Shown: positions 51,848-60,037, counted from the first letter of the stretch. The stretch is 64,000 bases of DNA from JAMXLO01 sp963726125 (GCA_963726125.1 CAVSBG010000020.1:248001-312000); one strand, 5' to 3'. The notes: a model not told the origin generated them from the sequence alone. Numbers and translations are program-made.

Positions 51848-52510
51848 ATGACGCGCGATGAGGTGCGCGGCTTTCTTGAGGCACTGGCCAAGGTCAACCC
51901 GGATCCACGCAGCGAACTGAACTACATCGATCCCTACACGCTGCTGGTCGCCGTCGTGCTGTCAGCTCAGGCCACCGACGTGTCGGTCAACCGCGCGACG
52001 CAGACACTGTTCGCCGAAGCGGCAACACCTGAGGCGATGGTGCGTCTCGGTGCCGATGGCGTGGCGAGGCACATCCGCTCCATCGGACTCTGGCAAGGCA
52101 AGGCCCGCAACGTCATCGAGCTATCCCGCCAATTGATCGGGCACCATGGCGGCAAGGTACCGCGCGATCGCGAGGCGTTGGAGACGCTGCCGGGCGTGGG
52201 GCGGAAGACCGCGAATGTCGTGCTGAATGTCGCCTTCGGCGAGAGCACTATGGCGGTGGATACGCATATCTTCCGCCTCGGCAATCGCACCGGCATCGCG
52301 CCGGGCGCCACGCCGCGCGCCGTGGAGGATGCCCTGGTGCGGCGCATCCCGGCGGAACTGCTGCGCGACGCGCATCACTGGTTGATCCTGCACGGACGCT
52401 ATGTGTGCAAGGCGCGCTCGCCGGAATGCTGGCGTTGCGTTGCCGCGGGGTGGTGCAAGTACCCGGACAAGACCTTGGCGCCTGCGGTGAAACCAGCGAA
52501 GCCGGGTTAG
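51848..52510 (+). CDS. nth: Endonuclease III
   Basis: This 220-aa protein starts at MTRDEVRGFLEALAKVNPDP; a GTG at 51800 would add 16 residues. It has VAVVLSAQATDVSVNRAT, the helix-hairpin-helix LETLPGVGRKTANVVLNVAFG with the catalytic Lys, VDTHIFRLGNRTG with the catalytic Asp, and the [4Fe-4S] ligands CKARSPECWRCVAAGWC. It removes oxidised pyrimidines and cuts the DNA backbone. Divergent from the DUF2244 gene. Confidence 0.94.
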   Translation: MTRDEVRGFLEALAKVNPDPRSELNYIDPYTLLVAVVLSAQATDVSVNRATQTLFAEAATPEAMVRLGADGVARHIRSIGLWQGKARNVIELSRQLIGHHGGKVPRDREALETLPGVGRKTANVVLNVAFGESTMAVDTHIFRLGNRTGIAPGATPRAVEDALVRRIPAELLRDAHHWLILHGRYVCKARSPECWRCVAAGWCKYPDKTLAPAVKPAKPG

Positions 52511-52513
52511 GCG

Positions 52514-52804
52514 TCAGGCGGCGATCTGTACGGCATCGGACCGAAGCTGCGCGATGCGGTGGACGCCGACGATCTGACGCAGGTTGCCCTCGACCAGATG
52601 CACGACGTCGCAGGGCATCGCCTGCATGGCGATCTCGATGTGCATGACGGCGCCGGCGCGATGGGACCACATGCGGTCGGGGATCAGGTCGCGCTTGGCG
52701 AACGGCTGCAAGAGACGCTGCAGCAGGCCGGGAGCGACTTCGGCGTCCAGCATGAAACGAACCGCGGTGGTTGACTGCTGTTCAGCAGTTTGATCGGCGG
52801 ACAT
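52514..52804 (-). CDS. Small ACT-like protein
   Basis: This 96-aa protein (MSADQTAEQQSTTAVRFMLD, then AEVAPGLLQRLLQPFAKRDLIPDRMWSHRAGAVMHIEIAM) has the beta-alpha-beta layout of a small ACT domain, as in IlvM/IlvN or PheA-type regulatory modules: a first strand, a Pro-Gly-x-Leu loop (APGLLQRLL) and a second strand (AVMHIEIAM). ACT domains bind amino acids. It is convergent with nth (stop codons close together) and preceded by a leader peptide with hairpins. Assignment is by pattern, not from a known family name. Confidence 0.6.
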   Translation of the reverse strand: MSADQTAEQQSTTAVRFMLDAEVAPGLLQRLLQPFAKRDLIPDRMWSHRAGAVMHIEIAMQAMPCDVVHLVEGNLRQIVGVHRIAQLRSDAVQIAA

Positions 52805-52904
52805 AATGGGAAACTCCAGACGAACGACGCGAAGGTGAGGGCGTTGAATCCCCGGCTGCTCAGGCAGCCGGGCCGCTAATTCGCGTGGTCGTCGTCTGGA
52901 ACAT
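52805..52904 (-). promoter_or_regulatory. Candidate attenuator / translational leader
   Basis: The 100 bases before the ACT-like gene hold nested inverted repeats. The inner hairpin is perfect: CCCGGCTGC, loop TGAG, GCAGCCGGG (52851-52872). The outer arms pair CCAGACGACGACCACGCG (52882-52899, minus-strand sense, the Thr-codon region) with CGCGTCGTTCGTCTGG (52816-52831), which ends next to the GGAG ribosome site (about 52812-52815). Closing the outer stem would mask part of that site; a ribosome on the leader would open it. There is no T-tract after the inner hairpin, so translational control is more likely than Rho-independent termination. Confidence 0.5.
52860..52904 (-). CDS. Candidate leader peptide, 14 aa, Thr-rich
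   Basis: ATG at 52904 opens the frame MFQTTTTRISGPAA, with four consecutive Thr codons (ACG ACG ACC ACG) followed by Arg and Ile, and ends with TGA inside the inner hairpin loop. The position of the Thr run in the outer stem of the leader structure is what one expects of an amino-acid-sensing leader. No strong ribosome site is seen upstream of the ATG, so translation of the peptide remains to be shown. Confidence 0.4.
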   Translation of the reverse strand: MFQTTTTRISGPAA

Positions 52905-52942
52905 GGTTCGATAGTAGGTCGCCGAACACGAATTGCAAGACC

Positions 52943-53973
52943 TCAGGGCCAATCCAGTTCAGGTAGTCTGACCAGCGGAACCTGACGCATCGACAGCGTG
53001 CGATACTTCAGCTTCAGCGGCACATCGACATCGGGCGGGCCGCCATTCTCCGGGTTGTTGGCGAGGAGTGACAGCACCGCCTTGGCCGCGGTTGCGGCGG
53101 ACCTGCTGACCACGCCGTGCGCCGCCAGCGCATCAAGCGTCTCAGCGTATCCGGTCGCCTTTGCACTTCCGTCCCCCGCCAACTGCAACTGATCATCCAG
53201 CGTCAGCGTCGCTTGGGCTGTGAGATCGAGCGATCCCCACAGCAGCGCCATATGGCGGATTTGCAGCGACCCACCAACGCCACGCCACGCCTTTGCCTGA
53301 TCTGTGATGGTACTACCGGGCGGCAGCGGCCCGCTGAGGTTCCCATCGATCGCCAGGCTCGCGATGTAGGGGCCGAGTGCCCGCCCCGGGCCCGGCGGTA
53401 ATCCGACGCGCTCGGCCCCCAGTGTGATGCCAATGGCCGTCTGGCTGGCTTTTGCCTCGGGCACGAAGTCTCAGATGCACCTGAAGGCTGTCCAGCGGTC
53501 GCCAGGTCGCCAGCCATACGCAGATCAGTCACGCCGATGTCGGCGAAGCGCGGCCACGGTTCGGCTGCCAACGGCAGAGCCGCCTGCATATGGCTGGCCG
53601 TAAAGGCGACCTCGGGATTGCCGGACAGGCGAAGCTGCTGTTCGCCCTGAGGTACGACCAATAATATGCCAGGTCGCAACAAGGACACCCGCAGGGCCAG
53701 CCGTTCGGCGGTCCATGTCAACCCGCCCAAAATGTCCCGGTCGCCGCCCTGAAGCTTCACCGTCGGCACGGTGAGGGTGGCGAACGCCGGCCAACCCCCG
53801 GCCTCAGGGGTTCCAGTCGTCATCGTCCAACCGTCCGCGCGTGCCTGTGCAACCCAGACGGCGAACCCGTCTTCCAGACGTTGCCTGGCGATAAACCAGT
53901 AGAGCGAATCGGCGGCGACCAGCAGCAACGGCACAGCCAGCACGGCGATCCACAGTTTCCTGCTGCGCCACAT
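52943..53973 (-). pseudogene. DUF2125-type protein, frameshifted
   Basis: From MWRSRKLWIAVLAVPLLLVAADSLYWF (a signal anchor; GAGAG upstream) the protein runs in one frame to about 53500 (LRMAGDLATAG), passes for about 15 residues to another frame (LDSLQVHLRL), and then to a third (VPEAKASQTAIGITLGAERVGLP) that ends at 52943. Two indels within about 40 bases near 53460-53500 would explain this. The joined sequence matches DUF2125 proteins, which carry a large beta-rich periplasmic domain of unknown function. The gene follows plsC downstream of the ftsEX group on the same strand. Confidence 0.75.
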
Positions 53974-54211
53974 ATCTCTCGGCCTTGGAAAAGGGTCGCC
54001 GCTTATAGGCAATCAGGGCTACGAGGCAAACGCGAGGAGCCTCGCGGCGTGAGCGACAATCCTGGTTAATTTGCACAACCACCGCGTGCATAGGCTGGAT
54101 TCGTCCCCAGGCTGGGCGACGGCTTCTCACAACCCACTATCGAGCAAGAAACTCAATTGTACCAATGCATTAAGGTCGCACACTGGAGTGAATTGGCAGG
54201 CCGTGCGCAAG

Positions 54212-54943
54212 TCAGCCCACAGAGTTCTCCACAGCCCCCTCCGATGCGCCTGGATCGGTGCGAAGCGTGATCTCCAGGCATTGCATCAGATGTGCGCGAG
54301 TGGTTGCTGCGGGGATCGGTTGCAGCACGTGTATGTGTATGGTGCCAGAGCGTTTCTGGAATGCCCGGCGCCCCCAACAATGCCCCGAATCCGTCACGAC
54401 CGGAACGACCGGCAGATGCGTTCTGGCCGCGAGCGCCGCCACGCCCGACTGTAGCGGCAACCTGACCCCTGGCGTGGCGCGCGTGCCTTCCGGGAAGATC
54501 ACGATCTGCCGTCTCTCGTGGAGGGCGCGATCAGCCTCGCGCAGCAACTGGCGAAGCGCAGCCGCGCCACCACCTCGGTCGACCGCGATCATGCCACTGA
54601 GCGACAGCAGGGGGCCGAACAATGGGATGCGCAGCAGTTCCTGCTTCACCACGTAGCAGCAGCGCGGCAGCAACGTCAGCCAGACGATGGTATCGAACGC
54701 CGATTGGTGATTCGAGGCGATCAATCTGGCGCCTGGACCTTCCAGGGCTTCGAGGCCGTGCACCTGGAGTCGGATGCCACAGATAATTCTTGCTGCACCC
54801 ACAATGATGCGCGCCCACATCTGCGCCACATCGAGCACACGGCCAGGTGCGACCAGGCGGACAAACAAGCCGGGCACCAGCGCGATGATGAAGGTCGCGG
54901 TGAAGAAGAACAGGTTGAACAAGGTGGAGCGCACGATGGTCAT
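54212..54943 (-). CDS. plsC: 1-acyl-sn-glycerol-3-phosphate acyltransferase
   Basis: This 243-aa protein has an N-terminal membrane segment (LFNLFFFTATFIIALVPGLFVRL), the HX4D active site in ASNHQSAFDTIVW, and the substrate-binding FPEGTR in IVIFPEGTRATPG. GSPVVPVV-type sequence (HLPVVPVVTDSG) follows. It makes phosphatidic acid for phospholipid synthesis. The start overlaps the ydcF stop by four bases. The 238 bases downstream hold no gene I can support. Confidence 0.92.
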   Translation of the reverse strand: MTIVRSTLFNLFFFTATFIIALVPGLFVRLVAPGRVLDVAQMWARIIVGAARIICGIRLQVHGLEALEGPGARLIASNHQSAFDTIVWLTLLPRCCYVVKQELLRIPLFGPLLSLSGMIAVDRGGGAAALRQLLREADRALHERRQIVIFPEGTRATPGVRLPLQSGVAALAARTHLPVVPVVTDSGHCWGRRAFQKRSGTIHIHVLQPIPAATTRAHLMQCLEITLRTDPGASEGAVENSVG

Positions 54944-55578
54944 CCGCCGTGGCCGCCATGTACCGCCATCGGCTCACGCAGGGGAAGCACAGTTGTCAAT
55001 CCGACGGCGGAGGCGAGGTATTTGACGTATTCCTCGGCGATCAATCGCAAAGTCGGCGCGGACCAACGCTGCGCGGCCGGCGGCCAGACTGGGACCGGAT
55101 ACAGGTTCGTGTCCGGCAACAAGCGGCGCAGTTCGAGCAACGCCCTCGGCATATGATAGAAGGCTGTGACGACCAGCAATGAGCGGATCGCATTGGTCCG
55201 CGCCCAGGCGGCGGTTTCCAGGGCGTTCCCTCGCGTCGTGGTGGCCGTGCGCCCTATCGACACCCGCGTCGCGATTGGCAACGCATTGACGCCGGCAAGC
55301 CGGGCGAGCTCGGGCAGTTCCGCGCCGCCGCCGATGCCGGACAGCAGCAGTCGATCGCCACGACCTTGGGTGAGCAGGCGCAGCGCTGTCTCGACGCGCT
55401 CCTGGCCGCCGGTGAACGCGACGATGCCGTCGGCGTGTGGTGGAGGTTCGGCGGATGCCCCGGCGAGATAGATGAACCAGGCGAAGCTCAGCACGAACGC
55501 AGCAGCGACAGCGCCACCACTGAGTGCGGCGAGGGCTCGCCATCGCAACGCGGTGCCGCGGAAGGTCATCGTCATCAT
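54940..55578 (-). CDS. YdcF family protein (DUF218)
   Basis: This 212-aa protein has one N-terminal membrane helix (LAALSGGAVAAAFVLSFAWFIYLAG) and the DUF218 pattern: DGIVAFTGGQERVETALRLLTQGRGDRLLLSGIGG, TATTTRGNALETAAWARTNAIRSLLVVTAFYHMPRALLELRRLLPD. Relatives act in the cell envelope; some are linked to O-antigen or lipid carrier metabolism. It sits in the ftsE-ftsX-ydcF-plsC-DUF2125 run. Confidence 0.85.
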   Translation of the reverse strand: MMTMTFRGTALRWRALAALSGGAVAAAFVLSFAWFIYLAGASAEPPPHADGIVAFTGGQERVETALRLLTQGRGDRLLLSGIGGGAELPELARLAGVNALPIATRVSIGRTATTTRGNALETAAWARTNAIRSLLVVTAFYHMPRALLELRRLLPDTNLYPVPVWPPAAQRWSAPTLRLIAEEYVKYLASAVGLTTVLPLREPMAVHGGHGG

Positions 55579-55591
55579 GGCAGTGATGTCG

Positions 55592-56530
55592 TCATGGCAG
55601 CCGGCGCAGCCAGCGGCGCACGGTGCCTTGCGCGGTCACGAAACCGATGGTGGCGGCGGCAGCGGGGAGGCCCGGGAGCGTCAGCCATAGAGCCATCGGC
55701 AATGTGGTCAGCATGTCGGTCGTGGAGGCGGACTCGCCGGCACCGCTGGCGAATGGGGCAGCGAGATGCGCCAGCACCAGCAGTATCGGCAAGGCGAGGA
55801 TCGCACCGGCGATACCGCCCGTGGCCGCCAGGAGCGTTGCACGCCCGGCAAAGCGGGCGGCGATGTAGCTGTCGGTGGCACCGAGGCCGTGCACGATCTC
55901 GATCGCCTCGCGCCGTGCCGCCATGCCGGCGCGCGTGGCGACGGCGATGACGGCCGCGGCGACTGCCGCAACCAGGAGAAGCGCCAGACCGGCGCAGGCC
56001 TGGAGGCTGCGTGCCAACGCAGCGAGGCGGCGGATCCAGACGCCGTGACTCTCGACCAACGTGCCTGGGACAGCTTCGGTCAGGCGACGTGCAAGGCCGT
56101 CCAGCTCGACATCCGCGCTGGTCAGGCGGACCGCGATGACGGCGGGCAGAGGGAGAGCAAGGCGTTCGGCGCTGCTGCCAAGCCAGGGTCGCAGGAGCTC
56201 ACCGAGTTCGTCATCGCTCAGCGCGTGGGTGTCGGCAACGCCCGGGGTTCCCTGAAGCAGCGCCACCACCCGTTGGAGCCGGGAACCGGTGCCTTGGGCC
56301 GCTGGCTCGTTGGGCTTTGGCACCTGCACGGTCAGCGCCGAACCAGCCCCGTGCTGCCAGTGCAGCGCGAGCGACGCGGCTCCAACCCAACCCGCCATGG
56401 CGAGTGCCGCGAGAAACGCCATGGCGGCGACCAGGAAGGGCAGTATGCGATCGGAGATGGCACGACGGAGCCCGAGTTCGTCGAAACCCGCGGGACGGAG
56501 GAGGCGGCGCGGCCGGAGCATGGCCATCAC
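55592..56530 (-). CDS. ftsX: Cell division protein FtsX-like
   Basis: This 312-aa protein has a basic N-terminus (MMAMLRPRRLLRPAGFDELGL), four hydrophobic segments (FLVAAMAFLAALAMAGWVGAASLAL; GLALLLVAAVAAAVIAVAT; ATLLAATGGIAGAILALPILLVLAHLA; TLPMALWLTLPGLPAAAATIGFV) and the periplasmic loop between the first two, as in FtsX. The REAIEIVHGLGATDSYIAARF segment is the conserved cytoplasmic coupling loop. It overlaps the ftsE stop by four bases. FtsEX regulates peptidoglycan hydrolases at the septum. Confidence 0.88.
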   Translation of the reverse strand: MMAMLRPRRLLRPAGFDELGLRRAISDRILPFLVAAMAFLAALAMAGWVGAASLALHWQHGAGSALTVQVPKPNEPAAQGTGSRLQRVVALLQGTPGVADTHALSDDELGELLRPWLGSSAERLALPLPAVIAVRLTSADVELDGLARRLTEAVPGTLVESHGVWIRRLAALARSLQACAGLALLLVAAVAAAVIAVATRAGMAARREAIEIVHGLGATDSYIAARFAGRATLLAATGGIAGAILALPILLVLAHLAAPFASGAGESASTTDMLTTLPMALWLTLPGLPAAAATIGFVTAQGTVRRWLRRLP

Positions 56531-57213
56531 GGCGCCTGCGACAATCGGCCATGCGCGAGTCGGAGAGCCGGCGCCGCGTGGCGGGCAACGAGCGAGTCGT
56601 TGTGGGTGGCAACAACGACGGTGGTGCCGAGACGGTTCATCTCCTTGAACAGCTGCATCAGGCGCTCGGCCTGGGCGTCATCGAGGTTGCCGGTGGGTTC
56701 GTCGGCGAGGAGCAGGCTGGGACGGTTGATGACCGCTCGGGCAATGGCGACACGCTGTTGCTCGCCGCCGGACAGCTCGGCCGGCCGTGAGTTGGCCTGC
56801 CTGGCGAGACCGACCCAGCGGAGCATTTCGCCGACGTCGGCACGGATCTGGCCTTCGGGGCGTCCGGCGATGCGGAGAGGCAATGCGACGTTGTCGAAGG
56901 ATGAGAGGTGGGGGAGGAGGCGGAAATCCTGGAAGACGACGCCGATACGGCGGCGCAGGCGGGGAAGCAGGCGGCGTTCGGCGGTCTCTATGTCCGTGCC
57001 GAAGATGGACAGGCGGCCTCGGGTGGGGCGGATGGCGAGGTACATCAGGCGCATCAGGCTGGTCTTGCCGGCGCCGGATGGGCCGAGCAGCCAGCGGAAC
57101 GCGCCGTCCGGCAGCGTGAAGCTGAGATCGTGCAGGACTTCCGGCCCGGCCTGGGCAGGTGAGCCCTGGCTGGTTCGGCCGTATCTCAGTCCGACACCGT
57201 CGAATCGCACCAT
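56527..57213 (-). CDS. ftsE: Cell division ATP-binding protein FtsE-like
   Basis: This 228-aa ABC ATPase starts at MVRFDGVGLRYGRTSQG; an ATG at 57240 would add nine residues. It has Walker A LGPSGAGKTSLMRL, the Q-loop VFQDFRLLPHL, the signature LSGGEQQRVAIARAV, Walker B LLLADEPTGNLDD, and the switch THND. It powers FtsX. The gene is divergent from the zinc-ribbon gene, which lies 107 bases away. Confidence 0.93.
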   Translation of the reverse strand: MVRFDGVGLRYGRTSQGSPAQAGPEVLHDLSFTLPDGAFRWLLGPSGAGKTSLMRLMYLAIRPTRGRLSIFGTDIETAERRLLPRLRRRIGVVFQDFRLLPHLSSFDNVALPLRIAGRPEGQIRADVGEMLRWVGLARQANSRPAELSGGEQQRVAIARAVINRPSLLLADEPTGNLDDAQAERLMQLFKEMNRLGTTVVVATHNDSLVARHAAPALRLAHGRLSQAP

Positions 57214-57320
57214 GCGAATGCCCACTTGGCCGTCCGTCATTCTTGCCACTGTGCGCGGCGCGCCGGAAGCGACGTGCGGCATTGCCTCGGACCGAACTGT
57301 CCCGCAACATTGGCGAACCC

Positions 57321-57726
57321 ATGCGCATCACCTGCCCATCCTGCTCCGCCGGCTACGAAGTGCCGGAACTCCCTGATGCCGAGCGGACGTATCGTCCGAT
57401 GTGCCAGGTGCGGTGGCGAGTGGACCCCGGTTGCCATCACTGCCGTGGCGGCGGGCACGGACGCGCAAGCGGATGAGCAAGCGTCCGCGGGAGCAGAGGA
57501 GGCGGCGGCCTGGTCGGTGGCGCGGCAGTCGGCGATGGACAGGCTGGCGGCGAATCCTGTTCGGACGCCGTCGCGGCTGCCGCTTCGTTTGGCCTGGGTG
57601 GTCAGCGTTCTGGTGTTGGTGCTGGCGGTCTGGGCGGCATTTGCGTGGCGGACGGATATCGCGGTGGCGTGGCCACCGAGTGGGCGGGTGTATGCGTTGT
57701 TCGGTCTTCAGGCGAACGCGAAATGA
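57321..57726 (+). pseudogene. MJ0042-type zinc-ribbon protein with apparent frameshift
   Basis: The start MRITCPSCSAGYEVPEL is typical of an MJ0042 zinc ribbon (first CxxC). As read, the frame then becomes Arg/His/Gly-rich. A second frame carries the rest: GRIVRCARCGGEWTPV (second CxxC), an acidic linker and a membrane segment (RLAWVVSVLVLVLAVWAAFAW), ending at 57726. Sense passes between frames near 57370-57380, where an extra C in CTCCCTG would explain it. The final ATGA overlaps the next gene. Confidence 0.75.
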
Positions 57727-58179
57727 TGGATGTGGTGGACATGGCGGTTGGGCTGACCGCGGACTTCAGCAGTCGTGGCGTTGCGGCGGCAACGGCCGGA
57801 TTTCGTGCGGTACAGCCAGGGCAGCCACGATGTGCTGATGGCGCCGGCGGATCCCGGTGGGGTCAGCTTGGTGGAGCGGGCTGCGGTGGCGCTCCATGTG
57901 GCCTCGATCGAGCGGGACGCGGCGTTGGTGGCGCATTACCAGGCGCGGCTGGACGAACTCGGGGGAGAGCGGCCTGTCCGGCTTGGGGCGATCCTGGAGC
58001 ACGTGACGGTGGTGGCGGGAAGTCCGGGTTCGGCGACGCCGACCGGACTGAAGCGCCTGGCGGGGGTCGGGCTGTCGCCGCGCGATATCGTGGCGGTGAC
58101 GCAGATTGTCGCGTTTGTGAGCTATCAGGCGCGGGTGGTGGCGGGGCTGCGCGCACTGGGCGCGGATATCGGCCGGTGA
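57723..58179 (+). pseudogene. CMD-domain protein with apparent frameshift
   Basis: The start MMDVVDMAVGLTADFSSRG, in a four-base overlap with the previous gene, is followed after about 57776 by another frame: ALRRQRPDFVRYSQGSHDVLMAP, then SLVERAAVALHVASIERDAALVAHYQARLDELGGE and LKRLAGVGLSPRDIVAVTQIVAFVSYQARVVAGLRAL. The combination resembles the carboxymuconolactone-decarboxylase-like protein that is paired with an alkylhydroperoxidase in several bacteria (Avi_7170 type). One indel near 57776 would restore the gene. Function is likely in peroxide or radical handling. Confidence 0.7.
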
Positions 58180-58745
58180 CGGGCAAGCGGTTCACGCTGG
58201 AGCCGGTGGAGTGGGCAGCCTGGATGCCGGTGGTGAGCGCGGGTGCCGCAACGCCTCGGCAGGCGGCGGCGTTGGCGGCGAGCCCGCAACGGGATTCGCC
58301 ATATTTCCAGACACTCGCGCACGATGTGGATTTGCTGGAGCAGCGTTCACCACTGTTCCACGCGGTGATGTATGTGCCGCGAGGGTTGCCTCGGGCGGAT
58401 CGGGAACTGGCGACGGTGGTCGTGTCGATCATCAACGGGTGCGTTTACTGCTCCTCGGTGCATGCGCGGCGGTTTGCGGAGCTGACTAAGCGACCGGAGG
58501 TGATCCAGCTGCTGTATGACGAGGGGCTGGGGACTGCACTTGAGCCTCGGCAGCGGGCGATTGTGGATTTCGCCGCGAAGCTGACGCGGGAGCCTTGGGC
58601 GATTGGGGCCGCGGATTTGCGGCCGTTGCGGGCGGTGGGGATGGATGACCTGCAGATCCACGATCTGATCCACACGGTGGCGATGTTCGCCAATGCCAAC
58701 CGGCTGATGCAGACGCTCGGGGAGCCGGTGGTGGGCCCAGACTGA
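58176..58745 (+). CDS. Alkylhydroperoxidase AhpD-like protein
   Basis: This 189-aa protein starts at GTG in a four-base overlap with the CMD gene (TGKRFTLEPVEWAAWMPVV). It has RSPLFHAVMYVPRGLPRADRELATVVVSIINGCVYCSSVHARRFAELTKR, with the redox-active CVYC and the catalytic His three residues after it (CxxCxxxH), the AhpD pattern. It continues ALEPRQRAIVDFAAKLTREPWAI and ends VAMFANANRLMQTLGEP. It probably works with the preceding CMD protein as a peroxidase pair. Confidence 0.85.
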   Translation: MTGKRFTLEPVEWAAWMPVVSAGAATPRQAAALAASPQRDSPYFQTLAHDVDLLEQRSPLFHAVMYVPRGLPRADRELATVVVSIINGCVYCSSVHARRFAELTKRPEVIQLLYDEGLGTALEPRQRAIVDFAAKLTREPWAIGAADLRPLRAVGMDDLQIHDLIHTVAMFANANRLMQTLGEPVVGPD

Positions 58746-59087
58746 GCTGGACCGTCGGGGTCGGCGGGGCCGATGCCCTGGCGGCGATTGGAGGTCGCGG
58801 ATTGGTGCGGGCGTCGGCACAGCGGGTGTCGCGGGCGGCCGATAAGCGCGTGCGCTGTTGGACAGACGTGGTGGCCGTCGGGACACTTTGAGGTGTCGCA
58901 CGCTTGTCTCATGGCGCCGATTTACGAGACAGCGTCGTGCTGCGTGAGATCGGCGGCGAAGGCTCAGGCTGTGGTGCCGGCGGCGGCGCGTACTCGCGGA
59001 CACTGGCTGGAGAGCGGCTGGCGCTTCACTAATCTCGCTGTTGGCGCCCGCAAGGGCAACGTGAGGGTGGGGGCACCCCCTCCCTGC

Positions 59088-59110
59088 CCTCCCCCGCTTC
59101 GCGGGAGAGG
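59088..59110 (+). repeat. G+C-rich intergenic hairpin
   Basis: CCTCCCCCGC, loop TTC, GCGGGAGAGG forms a 10-bp stem with one C-A mismatch. It lies in a CCCTCCCTGCC-rich context that resembles dispersed REP-like intergenic elements of high-GC proteobacteria. No T-tract follows. Whether it recurs in the genome cannot be seen from one window. Confidence 0.45.
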
Positions 59111-59241
59111 GGGTAATGGCGATCGGGCTGCGAATTGGGACGACATGTCCGGACCCGTGGGCAACCGCCGGGAATAGATCGACCGGTGGTTCGCCGCTGA
59201 AGAAGTCGAGGACCTGGCGGATGATAGGTAACTATAATAAC

Positions 59242-59258
59242 TGATGTTATCAACATCA
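59242..59258. promoter_or_regulatory. Palindrome in an A/T-rich island (possible operator)
   Basis: TGATGTT, spacer ATC, AACATCA is a perfect 7-bp inverted repeat within A/T-rich sequence (CTATAATAACTGATG just upstream contains TATAAT-like bases). Such symmetry suits a dimeric regulator. No gene start lies within 200 bases on either strand, so its target is unclear. Confidence 0.35.
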
Positions 59259-59492
59259 AGGTATATTTTCCGCGTGTGGCGGATGGGTTCCGCTGGGAAG
59301 GACCCGGCGGCGCGAGACGTGTTGGTGTGGACGGCCATGACGGGGTTGGGCGGGTTCAGCAACTGGGCGGGCGATCTGCCGTGACGGGCTTCCGATTGAT
59401 GCCGGGACTTCGGTCCGCCCACGACGAGTTGACCGGCTGTAATGAGGAAGAGCCCGGATTGGCTACTGTCAACGAGACCTGGTGCTATCAGG

Positions 59493-59879
59493 TCACTCGG
59501 CGAGTACTCGCCCTACTTCCTCGATAAGCACCCGGTCATCGATCGGCTTGCGCAGGATCGGGCCCAAGGCCTCGCGATCGATACCGGGGATATTGTAGCC
59601 AGTCATGTAAACGACCTTGATGTCCCGTCGGCGTAACCGGGCCATACGTGAGAGAGCGATGCCGTTCACGCGGTCGGGCATCACGATGTCGGACAGCATC
59701 AGCGCAATGGGCTGATCCGATTCCAGGATGTCCAGAGCACCGCGGAAATCCGCGGTCAACGAGACGTCGTAGCCTTCGCGCTGCAGAACTCGACCTAGAG
59801 CCTCGCGGCAGGCAGGGTCGTCCTCGACCACCAGAATGTGAAGCTTTTCCGGCGGCACCCGTGCAACCGTTCCATCCAT
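59493..59879 (-). CDS. CheY-like response regulator at the stressosome locus
   Basis: This 128-aa protein starts at MDGTVARVPPEKLHILVVEDD; a TTG start at 59903 would add eight residues. The receiver has the acidic residues VVEDD, the phospho-Asp in LMLSDIVMPDRVNG, VVYMTGYNIPG with the switch Thr, and RKPIDDRVL with the invariant Lys. There is no output domain. It is divergent from rsbR across about 160 bases, so it may be the partner of the histidine kinase at the end of the locus. Confidence 0.88.
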   Translation of the reverse strand: MDGTVARVPPEKLHILVVEDDPACREALGRVLQREGYDVSLTADFRGALDILESDQPIALMLSDIVMPDRVNGIALSRMARLRRRDIKVVYMTGYNIPGIDREALGPILRKPIDDRVLIEEVGRVLAE

Positions 59880-60037
59880 GTACAGACGCCTGATTTCTAG
59901 CAAACCGTCGTGACTCTCTTAGGGCGGCCTCGACTCTGCCGCAAGCAAAGAAGTGTCTCGTTTGGCATGGCCGGCCATTTACTTTTCGACCGCAACACCG
60001 CACGGTCCGCCGCAAAACGGGCCAGCAGAGAGACCGC

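Larger units (their letters stand above)
58746..59492 (+). other. Non-coding stretch of about 0.75 kb
   Basis: I see no supportable gene here; open frames on both strands lack protein character. The stretch contains a G+C-rich hairpin repeat (59088-59110), a GGGGGCACCCCC run just before it, and an A/T-rich island at about 59227-59270 with a palindrome. Base composition switches abruptly between these parts. It separates the peroxidase gene from the stressosome locus. Confidence 0.6.

Noticed and set aside
55766..57376. 536-aa open frame on the plus strand
   Set aside because: It is antisense to ftsX and ftsE, which carry intact Walker and membrane features. Its composition is low-complexity Arg/Gly/Ala.
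58773..59422. Several open frames on both strands in 58773-59527
   Set aside because: They are Arg/Pro/Gly-rich, start at arbitrary points, and cross the hairpin repeat and the A/T-rich island; none has a ribosome site or domain.
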